Source of the DNA: DATJPY01 sp035506135
GTDB taxonomy: Bacteria; Myxococcota_A; UBA9160; PR03
Direction: 5' to 3'
Length of the DNA: 64,000 nt
Assembly: GCA_035506135.1 (NCBI GenBank)
Contig: DATJPY010000112.1
Span: 62,001 to 126,000 of the forward strand
The notes beneath the pieces were generated by a model. It was not told the DNA's origin, ran no database searches, and was given only the letters and a program-made list of their open reading frames with translations. A program made the translations under genes and the position numbers. Below are positions 8,335 to 16,746 of the stretch, one piece after another (positions within the stretch are counted from its first letter, which is position 1; each line of letters starts with the position of its first letter).

Positions 8335-8490
8335 ATGGCCGATCGAGCCGACGGGACGCAGGCGGAGACGTCGCGCGGACGCAACGACGTGGTCTCGCTT
8401 CTCTACGTGATCGGCGGGATCCCCGCCATCGTCGGCTTCTTGGTGATCCTGTTCGCGATCGGCGTGCGCATGTGCGGGCTGCCGGCCTGA
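8335..8490 (+). CDS. Small single-span membrane protein
   Basis: The 51-residue product has a hydrophilic N-terminus (ADRADGTQAETSRGRNDV) and one strong transmembrane helix, SLLYVIGGIPAIVGFLVILF, ending in a short tail with MCGLPA. The ATG has GAGGAGG about 7 nt upstream, which supports real translation. I do not recognise the family. It lies between two envelope-protein genes and may be a regulator or subunit of a membrane complex, but nothing in the sequence identifies which. Confidence 0.55.
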   Translation: MADRADGTQAETSRGRNDVVSLLYVIGGIPAIVGFLVILFAIGVRMCGLPA

Positions 8491-8633
8491 GCCCAGGCGC
8501 GGCGCCCCGACGCGGCGATCTGCCGCCCGGCTGCTTGCGGGCTGCGTGCTCGCGCGCCGGCAACGCGTCCTTCCGCTGATCCTTCCATCGCCTGGCGCTC
8601 AATCGGCGCGCCGATCCCGCCGATCGGAGCGCC

Positions 8634-9383
8634 ATGGCACGAGTGCTTCGATGCGGGCGCGAGATCGGGGTCGTATCCCTGCTCGCGACCTGCCTCGCGC
8701 TCGGCTGCGGCGGTATGGGCGGTCGCGCCGTCTCGTATCGCTACTTCGATGCGCCGGCCTCCGACGACGTGTGGTCGCGCAAGATCGCCGGCTGGCAGGA
8801 CCGCGAGCGCGCCCAGGAGGCCGTCGAGGTCTCGGGCGGGCCGTCGCCGGGCTCGACGGTCGGAGCCGGCTCGCCGTCCCAGGCGCCTCCCCCCGCCGAC
8901 TCGCTGCGCGCCAAGTACCGTGCCTTCCGCCTGGAGCACCGCCGCGAGCTCGCGCGCGAGGTCGCGCTCTGGGTCCAGGCGCAGTCGAAGATCTACTACA
9001 TCCCCGACGGCCCGATCGATCACTGGGCGACGCTCGAGGAGACGCTGGCCCACAACGGCGACGACTGCGACGGCCTCGAGCTGCTCGCCTACTACTTCCT
9101 GCGCAGCCTCGGCTTCCGCGACGACGAGGTGTACCGCGCGATCGTCTACCGGCCCTCGAACGGCGAACACCATATGGTGACGATGTGGTTCGAAGACCCG
9201 AACGATCCCTGGGTGATCGATCCCACCGGCGCCATGACCACCGGCATGCCCCGCATGTCCGAGGTGGCCGGCTGGGTGCCGCTGAAGCTCTTCACGGAGA
9301 CGGCGGAGTTCACCGTCGACGGCTCGACCGCCCCGCTGGCCCACCGCCCCTCGCAGCAGGCACCGGCGTCCCCGGCGCGCTGA
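8634..9383 (+). CDS. Lipoprotein with transglutaminase-like cysteine peptidase fold
   Basis: The N-terminus is a lipoprotein signal with lipobox LALGC (Cys25). A linker rich in Ser, Gly and Pro leads to a domain with the papain-like triad of bacterial transglutaminase-like cysteine peptidases: Cys145 in DDCDGLELLAYYFLRSLGF, His179/His180 in GEHHMVTMWF, and Asp in WVIDPTG. Such proteins act in the periplasm, often processing envelope or adhesin proteins; the substrate is unknown. The 249-residue length fits. GGAG precedes the ATG. It is followed after 28 bp by the lipocalin-like gene, so the two may share a transcript. Confidence 0.72.
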   Translation: MARVLRCGREIGVVSLLATCLALGCGGMGGRAVSYRYFDAPASDDVWSRKIAGWQDRERAQEAVEVSGGPSPGSTVGAGSPSQAPPPADSLRAKYRAFRLEHRRELAREVALWVQAQSKIYYIPDGPIDHWATLEETLAHNGDDCDGLELLAYYFLRSLGFRDDEVYRAIVYRPSNGEHHMVTMWFEDPNDPWVIDPTGAMTTGMPRMSEVAGWVPLKLFTETAEFTVDGSTAPLAHRPSQQAPASPAR

Positions 9384-9411
9384 CAGGGTATCCTCCCGCC
9401 GGAGGTGCCCG

Positions 9412-10434
9412 ATGCCGCTCCGCCTGCTTCCCTCGGACGAGTTCATGCACGAGAACTCGGGCGAGTCGAACTTCAATGAGAGCATGTACTTCAACTTCTT
9501 CGACGCCGGGCAGGGGCTCGGCGGCTTCGCGCGCATCGGCAACCGGCCCAACGAGGGGCACGCCGAGACCACCGTCTGCCTGTTCGAGCCCGCCGGCAGC
9601 GTCGTCTTCGGCTTCGAGCGCGCGGCGATCCCCGACAACCGGGCCTTCGACGCCGGCGGCATGCGCTTCGAGGTCCACGAGCCCTTCGAGCGGCTGCGCG
9701 TCGCGTATCGGGGCAAGGCCTGTCGGCTGGGCGACCCGCTCGCCATGGCCGACCCGCGCCGTGCGTTCCGCGAGAATCCCTTCGTGCCGATCGACCTCGA
9801 CCTCGAGGTCCGCGGGGTCGGCCCGATGTTCGGCGGCGAGCCCACCGGGCATCGCGACGGCGAGATGGAGTTCGCGCGCGGTCACTACGAGCAGCACCAC
9901 CGCGCGCGAGGCCACGTCGAGATCGACGGCCGCCGCCATGCCTTCGACGGCCTCGGGCTTCGCGATCACTCGTGGGGGCCGCGCTCCTGGCAGGCGCCGG
10001 CGTGGTACCGCTGGCTCACGGCGAATTTCGGCGACGACTTCGGGTTCATGGGCAGCCACATCATGCGGCGCGACGGGGTGGAGACGCGCGGCGGCTTCGT
10101 CCACCGCGGCCGCCAGCTCGTGCCGGTGCGCGACATCCGGATCGAGACGGAGTTCGGCGGCCGCGAGCGGCTCCACCAGCGCCTGCGGGCGCGCCTCGAC
10201 TGCGCGGACGGCAGCTCGCTCGAGGTCGAGGGCCGGGTGCTGTCGATGATCCCGCTGCGCAACCGGCGCGACGGCCGGGTGACGCGCATCGGCGAGGGGA
10301 TGACGGAGTGGCGCTGCGCCGGTCGCACCGGCTACGGCCTGTCGGAGTATCTCGATCAGGTCGAGCCGGGCGCGGGCTCCCACTCGCCGGAGGCGACCCG
10401 GGAGCCCTCTCCGGAGGGCGGCGCGCAGCGGTAG
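9412..10434 (+). CDS. CrtC/AttH-like (DUF7064/DUF7065-type) lipocalin-fold protein
   Basis: The 340-residue protein begins FMHENSGESNFNESMYFNFF and contains GLGGFARIGNRPNEG, GHYEQHHRARGHVEIDG and LRDHSWGPRSWQAPAWYRW. This arrangement, with a DHSWGPR motif in the middle, is seen in large families related to hydroxyneurosporene synthase (CrtC) and AttH, now split as DUF7064/7065, often near lipid or steroid genes. Members bind or convert hydrophobic molecules, but this one's reaction is unknown. The ATG follows CCGGAGG and there is no signal peptide. The last 79 bp overlap, in antisense, the 3' end of the gamma-glutamylcyclotransferase-like gene. Confidence 0.62.
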   Translation: MPLRLLPSDEFMHENSGESNFNESMYFNFFDAGQGLGGFARIGNRPNEGHAETTVCLFEPAGSVVFGFERAAIPDNRAFDAGGMRFEVHEPFERLRVAYRGKACRLGDPLAMADPRRAFRENPFVPIDLDLEVRGVGPMFGGEPTGHRDGEMEFARGHYEQHHRARGHVEIDGRRHAFDGLGLRDHSWGPRSWQAPAWYRWLTANFGDDFGFMGSHIMRRDGVETRGGFVHRGRQLVPVRDIRIETEFGGRERLHQRLRARLDCADGSSLEVEGRVLSMIPLRNRRDGRVTRIGEGMTEWRCAGRTGYGLSEYLDQVEPGAGSHSPEATREPSPEGGAQR

Positions 10435-10739
10435 ATCCAACACTCGACGAGGTTGCCGCTCGGGTCGAGCGCGGCAGTGCGGACGCGCTCGTAGCCCGAC
10501 CCCTCGTACGCGTCGAACCAGGCGAGCGGCGGCGAGCTCGCGGTGCGCGCCACGAGCTCGCCCGCGATCCAGCCAGGCGCGTCCGCGTCGGGCACCGCGC
10601 CGGGGTAGGCGCCGAGCTGGTAGAGCCGGCCGCGCACCCGCGCCGGACCGAGCCGGCGCAGCGTCGCGACCACCGGCGCGATGGCGGCCGGCGCGCGCCC
10701 GGGCCGGAGCGTTCCGTAGACGAAGAGGAGATCGCTCAC
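10356..10739 (-). CDS. Gamma-glutamylcyclotransferase / AIG2-like protein
   Basis: The 127-residue product starts with the signature VSDLLFVYGTLRPGR and has the later conserved parts RLYQLGAYPGAV, GELV and FDAYEGSGYERVR, which form the GGCT-like fold. Such enzymes release 5-oxoproline from gamma-glutamyl amines or peptides, with the Glu in the loop as general base. The GTG start overlaps the stop of the upstream VWA gene (GTGA), so the two are translationally coupled. The last 79 bp, encoding a Gly/Ser/Glu-rich tail, overlap the convergent neighbour. The exact substrate cannot be told. Confidence 0.78.
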   Translation of the reverse strand: MSDLLFVYGTLRPGRAPAAIAPVVATLRRLGPARVRGRLYQLGAYPGAVPDADAPGWIAGELVARTASSPPLAWFDAYEGSGYERVRTAALDPSGNLVECWIYRCAPPSGEGSRVASGEWEPAPGST

Positions 10740-13027
10740 GGACCCGGCGCTGGGGCCGGGGCACCCGGCTTCGCGGCCGGCTTCGACGCGGCGGGCGTCG
10801 GACCCGCGGCGGGCGCGGGCTCGCTGGTGTCGTCCTCGACGCGGATGTTCAGGGCCTTGCTCTGCTGCTCCGCGCGCTCCTTCGCCTTGGTGCGCTCCGC
10901 CTCGATCTCGGCGGCGAGCTGCTGGCGGGTCTCGTCCGCCTTCTTCTGCTCGATCTCGACGCGCGCGCGCCGCAGCTCGACGAGGCGCTCCTCGAGCACC
11001 CGGTTGCGGCTCGCGAGGAGGTCCGCGGGGACCGGGGGATCCTTGGCGCCCGGCGCGTAGTTCACGCGGATGCGCGCCGTGACCTGCTTGCCCTCGTCGG
11101 TGAGCGCGGTGGCCTCGATGTCGTTCTTGCCGGGCTTGAGCGGAACCAGCGCGCTCCAGCTTCCGTCGGGATTCGTCGACGTGGCGCTCGCCGGCTCCCC
11201 GTTGGTCAGGTTGCGCACCGAGAGCTGCTTGATGTTCGCGAAGTCGACATGCTCGACGACGTCGGCCAGCGAGCCCGGGTTGCGCACCGGCGTGAACAGG
11301 CCGCCGGTCACCTCGGCGAGCTTCACGATCGAGAGCGGGCCGGAGAGCGCCTCCTCGCCGATGCCGAACGTGAAGAAGCGGATGCCGGCCTTGCGCGCGC
11401 GCTGCGCCGCGCGGAACACCGCCTCGACGTTGCACTGCTCCTCGATCGGGGCGCAGGGCAGCGTCGGGACGCCGTCGGTGAGGAAGACCGCGACCTTCTC
11501 GCTCTTGGGATCCACCTGGGAGAAGGCGCCGCGCAGCCCTTTGAGCTCGATCGTGGCCTGGTCGATGCCCGCGGCCATGTGGGTGGCCCCGCGCGGGCCG
11601 CGCTCGAGCACGCGGTCGAGCGCGCGCTGCACGTCCTTGTAATCGGTCGTGAGCGCGACCTCGGTGACGGCCGGTGCGATCGGGCCCTGGAGGAGGCCGC
11701 CGCCGGGCTGCTCGCCGGAGAAGGTGATGAGGCAGACGCGCGTGCTGCGCGGGTCGAGGCGCGCGAGGAAGTGCCGCGCCGACGCCACCTCGGCGGCCAG
11801 CACGGAGTCGCCGGGGTCGGTGTCGCCGAGGCCGAACAGGCTTCCCACGCTGCCCATCACCGGCTTGCCGATCACGCCGTTGCCGTTGATGTCGGCGCCA
11901 CTCGGATCCACGGTCGAGCCCGAGGTGTCGATCACGAAGCACACGTCGATGTGGCGGAACTCACCGCGCGGCGCGAGCGCACGGCCGGCCACGAAGGCAC
12001 CCACGGGATCGCCGAGGATCGCCTCCGCCTCCGGGTACTCGATCTCGATGAAGAGCTGGCGACGGTCGGCCCCGAGCTCCTGCGCGGAGACCAGCGGCTT
12101 CGGCGGCGTGGTGGCGGAGGCGGTCTGGGTAGCCGGTACGGTCGATTGCTGAGCTGTGGCACGTCCTGATGTACTTCGCTCGCCTCCGGCTCGCTGCGCG
12201 CTCGCATCGCTCGCTTGCGGGGGTTGCTGCGAACGAGCGGCTTGCCCCGGAGGCGGCGGGACGGGAGCTCCAGGTGCTGGCGTGGCGGAGGCGGTGGGCG
12301 CGGCCGCGGGGGCGAAGCTCGCGAAGGCGCGGCCGTTGCCCCCGTCGAGCGGGGTGCCGGCCGCGGTCGTGACGGCGTCGATCGGCGCGGCGGCAACGCG
12401 CAGCGTCGTGCCGCTCGGCCACGCGGCCTCCAGCACGCCGAGCACGCGGCCGTCCTCGTGGGAGACGATCGGCGCACCGCCCCAGCCGCGCAGGTCGTAG
12501 GCGACGTCGAGTTCGACCTCGAGGCGCGTCGCGTCGGCGACGCGCACGGTCCCGAAGACGTCGTCCTCGTCGCGCGGGATGGCGGTCGGAATCCCGAGCA
12601 GCTGGACGCGCTCGCCGGCGTGCGCCGGCTTGCCCGCGCGCAGCACGCGGACCTCCTGCGGCGGCGCGTCGAGGGCGTAGACGACGAAGTCGTCGCGGAT
12701 CGTGCCGCCGGGCGACGCGAAGCCGACACCAGGAGCTGTCAGCAGGCGGTTGGCGCGCGCCACCCGGTGCTTGCTCGTGCCGAGCTCGAAGACGACCTCC
12801 GAGCAGGCGGCGAGCTGCGCGAGGTCGACGGCGTGCGCCGCGCCGACCGCGACGGCGCCGCCGGGTCCGTTGGCGCGCTCGAGGAAGAAGACGGTTCCGG
12901 CGGTGTGGTCGGTGCCGTGCGCCTGGAACCGCGCGCGCGCCACGGCCGGATCGGCGGCGCGGGCGGGCGACGCGAAGGCCATCGCCGCTGCGAGCGCGAG
13001 GACCGCGAGTCGATCGGCGGCCTGCAT
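10736..13027 (-). CDS. Secreted trypsin-fold plus von Willebrand A domain protein
   Basis: I start at the ATG at 13027 because it gives a clean signal peptide (QAADRLAVLALAAAMAFASP). The 763-residue product has a trypsin/HtrA-like domain (about 30-235), a Pro/Ala/Thr-rich linker (about 240-310), a VWA domain with the metal site DTSGS followed by an Asp/Asn-rich loop DINGNG, and a C-terminal coiled coil rich in Glu, Arg and Lys before a Pro/Ala tail. In the trypsin domain the motif expected to be GNSGGP reads GWGGAP, so the catalytic serine appears to be Gly183 and the domain is probably a non-catalytic binding module. The linker carries an in-frame copy of an 81-bp dispersed repeat. Probably an envelope adhesion or surveillance protein. 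Confidence 0.75.
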   Translation of the reverse strand: MQAADRLAVLALAAAMAFASPARAADPAVARARFQAHGTDHTAGTVFFLERANGPGGAVAVGAAHAVDLAQLAACSEVVFELGTSKHRVARANRLLTAPGVGFASPGGTIRDDFVVYALDAPPQEVRVLRAGKPAHAGERVQLLGIPTAIPRDEDDVFGTVRVADATRLEVELDVAYDLRGWGGAPIVSHEDGRVLGVLEAAWPSGTTLRVAAAPIDAVTTAAGTPLDGGNGRAFASFAPAAAPTASATPAPGAPVPPPPGQAARSQQPPQASDASAQRAGGERSTSGRATAQQSTVPATQTASATTPPKPLVSAQELGADRRQLFIEIEYPEAEAILGDPVGAFVAGRALAPRGEFRHIDVCFVIDTSGSTVDPSGADINGNGVIGKPVMGSVGSLFGLGDTDPGDSVLAAEVASARHFLARLDPRSTRVCLITFSGEQPGGGLLQGPIAPAVTEVALTTDYKDVQRALDRVLERGPRGATHMAAGIDQATIELKGLRGAFSQVDPKSEKVAVFLTDGVPTLPCAPIEEQCNVEAVFRAAQRARKAGIRFFTFGIGEEALSGPLSIVKLAEVTGGLFTPVRNPGSLADVVEHVDFANIKQLSVRNLTNGEPASATSTNPDGSWSALVPLKPGKNDIEATALTDEGKQVTARIRVNYAPGAKDPPVPADLLASRNRVLEERLVELRRARVEIEQKKADETRQQLAAEIEAERTKAKERAEQQSKALNIRVEDDTSEPAPAAGPTPAASKPAAKPGAPAPAPGP
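12146..12226 (-). repeat. Dispersed 81-bp repeat, coding copy in the VWA protein
   Basis: Read on the minus strand this encodes 27 residues (268-294) beginning QPPQASDASAQRAGGERS and ending GRATAQQ. It aligns without gaps with 29787-29867, with about 87% of bases the same over the best-matched 77, and is read in the same frame there. It contains the shared core GCGCGCAGCGAGCCG and AGGCGAGCGAAGT. It sits in the flexible linker between the two folded domains, where insertion would be tolerated. Confidence 0.85.
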
Positions 13028-13160
13028 CCCAGCCAGCGTAAGAGACGCCTTCGGAGCTGTCACGAACGCGTCGTGACGGGACGCTGGCGTTGACCGGCAG
13101 GAGGCGCGCACCTAGGATGCAGGCGCCCCCGCGCGTGTCCCCTTCCTCCGCGAGTGCTGC

Positions 13161-14021
13161 GTGTCGCTGCCGCTCGGCCCCCGTCTGCGGAGGGCTCTCG
13201 ATCGCCTGGAGGCCGCGGGCGAGCCGCTCCCCGTGGACGAGCTGGCGCGCCGGCTCCTAGCGCTGCGCGCGCCGGTCCCGGCGCTGCTGGCGCGGCGCCT
13301 CGTTGCCACGGCGCTCGGCTGTGGCGCGGAGGGCCTCCCCGAACGGCTCGATCTGCGCGCGCTCCCGCGCCTCCTGGCGGGCCCCGGCGCCGAGGTGGAC
13401 CTCGAGGACGCCGACTGGATCGCCGTCGACCTCGAGACCACGGGCCTCTCGACGGCGTCGGCGATCCTCGAGATCGGGGCGGTGCGCGGGGTCGGCCTGC
13501 GAATGGTCGACCGCTTCCAGACCCTGGTCGACCCCGGCGTGCCGATCCCGGCGGCGATCACCGCGCTCACGGGGATCGACCGCGGCGCGATCGGCGGCGC
13601 GCCTCCGATCTCGCGCGCGATCGCTGCATTCCGCGCGTGGGTGGGCGACCGGCCCGCGACGGCGTTCGCAGCCCACAACGCGGCGTTCGACGCGGGCTTC
13701 GTGCGCCGCGCCTTTGCCGCTCACGGCTTGGCACCCTGGCCCGGACCGGTGGTCTGCACGCGGAGGCTCGCGCGGCGTCTGCTGCCCGGCCTGCCGCGCT
13801 ACGACCTCGATACGCTCTGCGCGCAGCTCGGCATCGCGAATGCGTGGCGTCACCGAGCGCTCGGCGACGCCGAGGCCGCCGCGCGCGCGCTCGTCGAGCT
13901 CGTCGAGCGGGCGCGCGTACTCCGCGGGCTGCGCAGCCTCGGTGATCTGCTCGATCTGCAGGGCTCTCGCACGCGCAAGGGCCGTCGCTCAAGGCCGCCC
14001 GTCGGCCCTCCGAAGTCGTAG
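13161..14021 (+). CDS. DEDDh 3'-5' exonuclease (DnaQ/PolC-epsilon-like)
   Basis: The 286-residue protein has a helical N-terminal region (1-90) and a DnaQ-type exonuclease domain with all acidic motifs: DLETTG (Exo I), AHNAAFDAGF (Exo II) and HRALGDAEA (Exo III with its His and Asp). These bind two metal ions and remove nucleotides from 3' ends of DNA or RNA. The extra N-terminal part and lack of a polymerase-binding tail argue against the replicative epsilon subunit; it more likely works in repair or RNA turnover. The C-terminus is basic. It diverges from the VWA gene across 133 bp. Confidence 0.82.
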   Translation: MSLPLGPRLRRALDRLEAAGEPLPVDELARRLLALRAPVPALLARRLVATALGCGAEGLPERLDLRALPRLLAGPGAEVDLEDADWIAVDLETTGLSTASAILEIGAVRGVGLRMVDRFQTLVDPGVPIPAAITALTGIDRGAIGGAPPISRAIAAFRAWVGDRPATAFAAHNAAFDAGFVRRAFAAHGLAPWPGPVVCTRRLARRLLPGLPRYDLDTLCAQLGIANAWRHRALGDAEAAARALVELVERARVLRGLRSLGDLLDLQGSRTRKGRRSRPPVGPPKS

Positions 14022-14054
14022 GGCGCGGCCCCGGCCGCGATCGGAGGTGCCGGC

Positions 14055-14504
14055 ATGCGTTCCCTCTGCCTCGCGCTCGCACTCGCGATCGCCGGCACCG
14101 CCGGCCCCTCGCGCGCGGCGATCTATCGCTGGGTCGACGAGTCGGGCCACACGCGCTTCAGCGACCGGATCGAGGACGTGCCGCCGGCATGGCGAAAGAA
14201 CGTCGAGCAGCAGATCCAGGACGACGCCGAGGCGGCCGCGGTGTCTCGGCCGGGGAAGCCTGCGCCCCATGCGCGGCCCGCGCCGCCGCCGGCCGCCGCG
14301 CCGCGCGCCGCGACTCCGATCGCCGCGACGCCGCATGCCACTGCACAGGGGGCCCCCCCGCAGATGCCTCCGCCCGAGCCGGCTTCCTCGCTCTTCGGGC
14401 TCCCCGCGCTCGGAGCCGTCGCTGCAGCCGGCCTGGTCGCTGCCACCCTGGTGCTCCGCAGACGGCGGGCGCCGGAGCCGGCGGCGCCGGGCCGCCGTCC
14501 ATGA
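14055..14504 (+). CDS. DUF4124-domain envelope protein
   Basis: A signal peptide (RSLCLALALAIAGTAGPSRA) is followed at once by a DUF4124 domain, IYRWVDESGHTRFSDRIEDV, a short beta-hairpin module common in proteobacterial periplasmic proteins. A long Pro/Ala-rich stretch (about 70-115) leads to a C-terminal transmembrane helix (LGAVAAAGLVAATLVLRRRR) with an Arg anchor. The 149-residue protein should therefore sit in the periplasm held by its C-terminal helix. Function is unknown. GGAGG precedes the ATG. Its neighbour is a cell-wall amidase, which hints at an envelope role. Confidence 0.75.
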   Translation: MRSLCLALALAIAGTAGPSRAAIYRWVDESGHTRFSDRIEDVPPAWRKNVEQQIQDDAEAAAVSRPGKPAPHARPAPPPAAAPRAATPIAATPHATAQGAPPQMPPPEPASSLFGLPALGAVAAAGLVAATLVLRRRRAPEPAAPGRRP

Positions 14505-14545
14505 AACCCCCCTGAACTTCGGTAAATTCCGGCGGGGGTGAACGA

Positions 14546-15373
14546 GTGGAGCGTCTGCGACGCGTCCCGATGCGACGCCTTGGGGCGGCGCTCTGCATCT
14601 GGCTGATCGGGGCGCCGCTCGCCCTCGCCGGCGAGCCCGCGTCGGACCGCTTCGACACGGTCGTGATCGACCCGGGGCATGGGGGCGACGACCACGGTGC
14701 CGAGGGGCCCGATGGGCTGCTCGAGAAGAGCCTCGTGCTGGACGTCGCCCAGCGCGTGCGCACGCGGCTCCGCGCTGCCGGGCTCCACGTGCTGCTGACC
14801 CGCGACGACGACGTCTACGTCCCTCTCGAGCGGCGCACGGCCATCGCCAACGAGGCGCAGGCCGATCTCTTCCTCTCGATCCACGCCAACGCCTCCTCCG
14901 CGCACAGTGCCCGCGGGGTCGAGACTTTCTTCCTGTCGCTCGCCGCCAGCGACGACGTGGCGCGACAGGTGGCGGCGCGCGAGAACGCCGCGTTCCGGGA
15001 CGCCGCGCAGCCGGCCGCCAACGACGATCCGCTCGTCTCGATCCTCGGGGACATGGCGGCGGCCGATCAGCTCCGCGAGTCGGACGAGTTCGCAAGGCTC
15101 GCGATGCAGGAGGTCTCGGGCGTCTACGCGGTCCCCTCGCGCGGTGTGAAGCAGGCGCCCTTCGTCGTCCTGATGGGGCTGGCGATGCCCGCCTCGCTGG
15201 TCGAGATCGGCTTCGTGAGCAACCGCCAGGAGGCGCAGTCGCTGGCCGACGATGCCCAACGCGATCGCATCGCCGACGCGCTCGCGCGCGCGGTGCTCGA
15301 GTTCGGGCGGCGTTACGACGCGCGGCGGGGCATCCAGCCCGCCCCCTCGCCCACCTCCACGGGAGGTGGCTGA
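14546..15373 (+). CDS. N-acetylmuramoyl-L-alanine amidase (Amidase_3, AmiC-like)
   Basis: The 275-residue protein has a signal peptide (about 1-28) and one Amidase_3 domain. The zinc ligands are visible as His in DPGHGG, Glu in LEKSLVLD and His in SIHAN; the catalytic Glu is in LVEIGFVSN. It cleaves the bond between muramic acid and the stem peptide during daughter-cell separation or wall recycling. No AMIN domain is present, so septal targeting may depend on another protein. The GTG start follows GGCGGGGG. The stop overlaps the rph start (TGATG), so amidase, rph and rdgB form one operon. Confidence 0.88.
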   Translation: MERLRRVPMRRLGAALCIWLIGAPLALAGEPASDRFDTVVIDPGHGGDDHGAEGPDGLLEKSLVLDVAQRVRTRLRAAGLHVLLTRDDDVYVPLERRTAIANEAQADLFLSIHANASSAHSARGVETFFLSLAASDDVARQVAARENAAFRDAAQPAANDDPLVSILGDMAAADQLRESDEFARLAMQEVSGVYAVPSRGVKQAPFVVLMGLAMPASLVEIGFVSNRQEAQSLADDAQRDRIADALARAVLEFGRRYDARRGIQPAPSPTSTGGG

Positions 15374-16101
15374 TGCGCCGCGACGGCCGGGCGCTCGAGG
15401 CGCTGCGACCCGTGGGCGTCCAGGTCGACTTCACCGAGAACCCCCTCGCGTCGGTGCTGATGGAGATGGGCCGCACGCGGGTGCTGTGCACGGTGAGCGA
15501 GGAGCTCTCGGTGCCGCGCTTCCTCGCCGGCACCGGGCGCGGATGGGTGACGGCCGAGTACTCGCTGCTGCCCGGCTCGACGGACCGCCGCAGCGAGCGC
15601 GAGGCGGCGCGCGGCCGGCAGTCGGGCCGGACGCAGGAGATCCAGCGGCTGATCGGCCGCAGCCTGCGCGCGGTCGTCGACCTGGCGTGCCTCGGCGAGC
15701 GGACGCTTTGGGTCGACTGCGACGTGCTCCAGGCCGACGGCGGCACGCGCACCGCCTCGATCACGGGCGCCTACGCCGCGCTCGCGATCGGCATCGCGCG
15801 CCTGCGCAAGCGCGGTGCCCTCGGCCGCGATCCGCTGCTCGACTCGGTGGCGGCCGTCTCCGTCGGCATCATCGACGGCGGCGTCGCGCTCGACCTCTGC
15901 TACGAGGAGGATGCGCGCGCCGACGTCGACATGAACGTGGTGGCGACCGGCCGCGGGCGCTTCGTGGAGGTGCAGGGCACGGCCGAGCACGGCACGTTCG
16001 CCCCAGCGGAGCTCGTCGAGCTCACCCGGCTCGCGCTCGCGGGCATCGGCGAGCTGACCCAGAGGCAGCTCGAGGCGATCGCGCGCGCCCGTACGGAGTG
16101 A
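15373..16101 (+). CDS. rph: Ribonuclease PH
   Basis: The 242-residue protein matches RNase PH throughout, including the early basic start (RRDGRALEALRPVGVQVDFT), EYSLLPGSTDRRSER and the phosphate-site text GRTQEIQRLIGRSLRAVVDL. It is a phosphate-dependent 3'-5' exoribonuclease that trims tRNA and other RNA 3' tails. Length is normal and key regions are uninterrupted, unlike the frameshifted rph of E. coli K-12. The ATG overlaps the amidase stop, and its stop overlaps the likely rdgB GTG. Confidence 0.95.
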   Translation: MRRDGRALEALRPVGVQVDFTENPLASVLMEMGRTRVLCTVSEELSVPRFLAGTGRGWVTAEYSLLPGSTDRRSEREAARGRQSGRTQEIQRLIGRSLRAVVDLACLGERTLWVDCDVLQADGGTRTASITGAYAALAIGIARLRKRGALGRDPLLDSVAAVSVGIIDGGVALDLCYEEDARADVDMNVVATGRGRFVEVQGTAEHGTFAPAELVELTRLALAGIGELTQRQLEAIARARTE

Positions 16102-16718
16102 GCGTGACACGTCCGGGTGCCGCCGTGGGCGGGGAGATCGTCTTCGCCACGCACAACCCCGGCAAGCTGCGCGAGGTGCGCGCACTGCTGGCCGCGCTGC
16201 GCGTGCGCGTGCTCGGTCTCGAGGAGCTCGACCCGCTCGCGCTCCCGGAGGAGGGCGACGACTACGCGGCCAACGCGGTCGCCAAGGCGCGCGCCGCGGC
16301 GAGCGCGAGCGGCCGGCCGGCGCTCGGCGACGACTCGGGCCTCGAGGTCGCTGCGCTCGACGGAGCGCCCGGCGTGCGCTCGGCGCGCTACGGCCCGAGC
16401 GATGTGGCGCGCAACGAGCGCCTCCTCGAGGCGCTCGCCGGCGTGCAAGGAGCGCACCGCGGCGCGCGCTTCGTCTGCGTCGCGGCGCTCGCGACTCCGG
16501 GCGGCGAGCTCGCGACCGCGCGCGGCGAGTGCGCGGGTCGGATCCTGGCGGCGCCGCGCGGCACGGGCGGCTTCGGCTACGACCCGGTCTTCGAGCCGAT
16601 CGAGGCGCGCGGCCGGAGCCTGGCGGAGCTCCCGGCCGAGGAGAAGGAGCTCCTCTCGCACCGCGGCCGCGCGTTCCGCGCGCTCCTGCCCGCCATCGAG
16701 GCCAGCCTGCGGGCCTGA
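16098..16718 (+). CDS. rdgB: dITP/XTP pyrophosphatase (RdgB/HAM1)
   Basis: The 206-residue protein contains FATHNPGKLREVRALL, the HAM1-family nucleotide-binding start, then EEGDDYAANAVAKARAA, ALGDDSGLEVAALDG and GTGGFGYDPVF, all diagnostic. It hydrolyses ITP, dITP and XTP to keep deaminated purines out of nucleic acids. The GTG at 16098 overlaps the rph stop as GTGA; another in-frame GTG lies two codons later. The pairing of rph and rdgB in one operon is common in bacteria. Confidence 0.93.
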   Translation: MSVTRPGAAVGGEIVFATHNPGKLREVRALLAALRVRVLGLEELDPLALPEEGDDYAANAVAKARAAASASGRPALGDDSGLEVAALDGAPGVRSARYGPSDVARNERLLEALAGVQGAHRGARFVCVAALATPGGELATARGECAGRILAAPRGTGGFGYDPVFEPIEARGRSLAELPAEEKELLSHRGRAFRALLPAIEASLRA

Positions 16719-16746
16719 TCGCCGACCCGTTACCCTCTGCGCCGCC

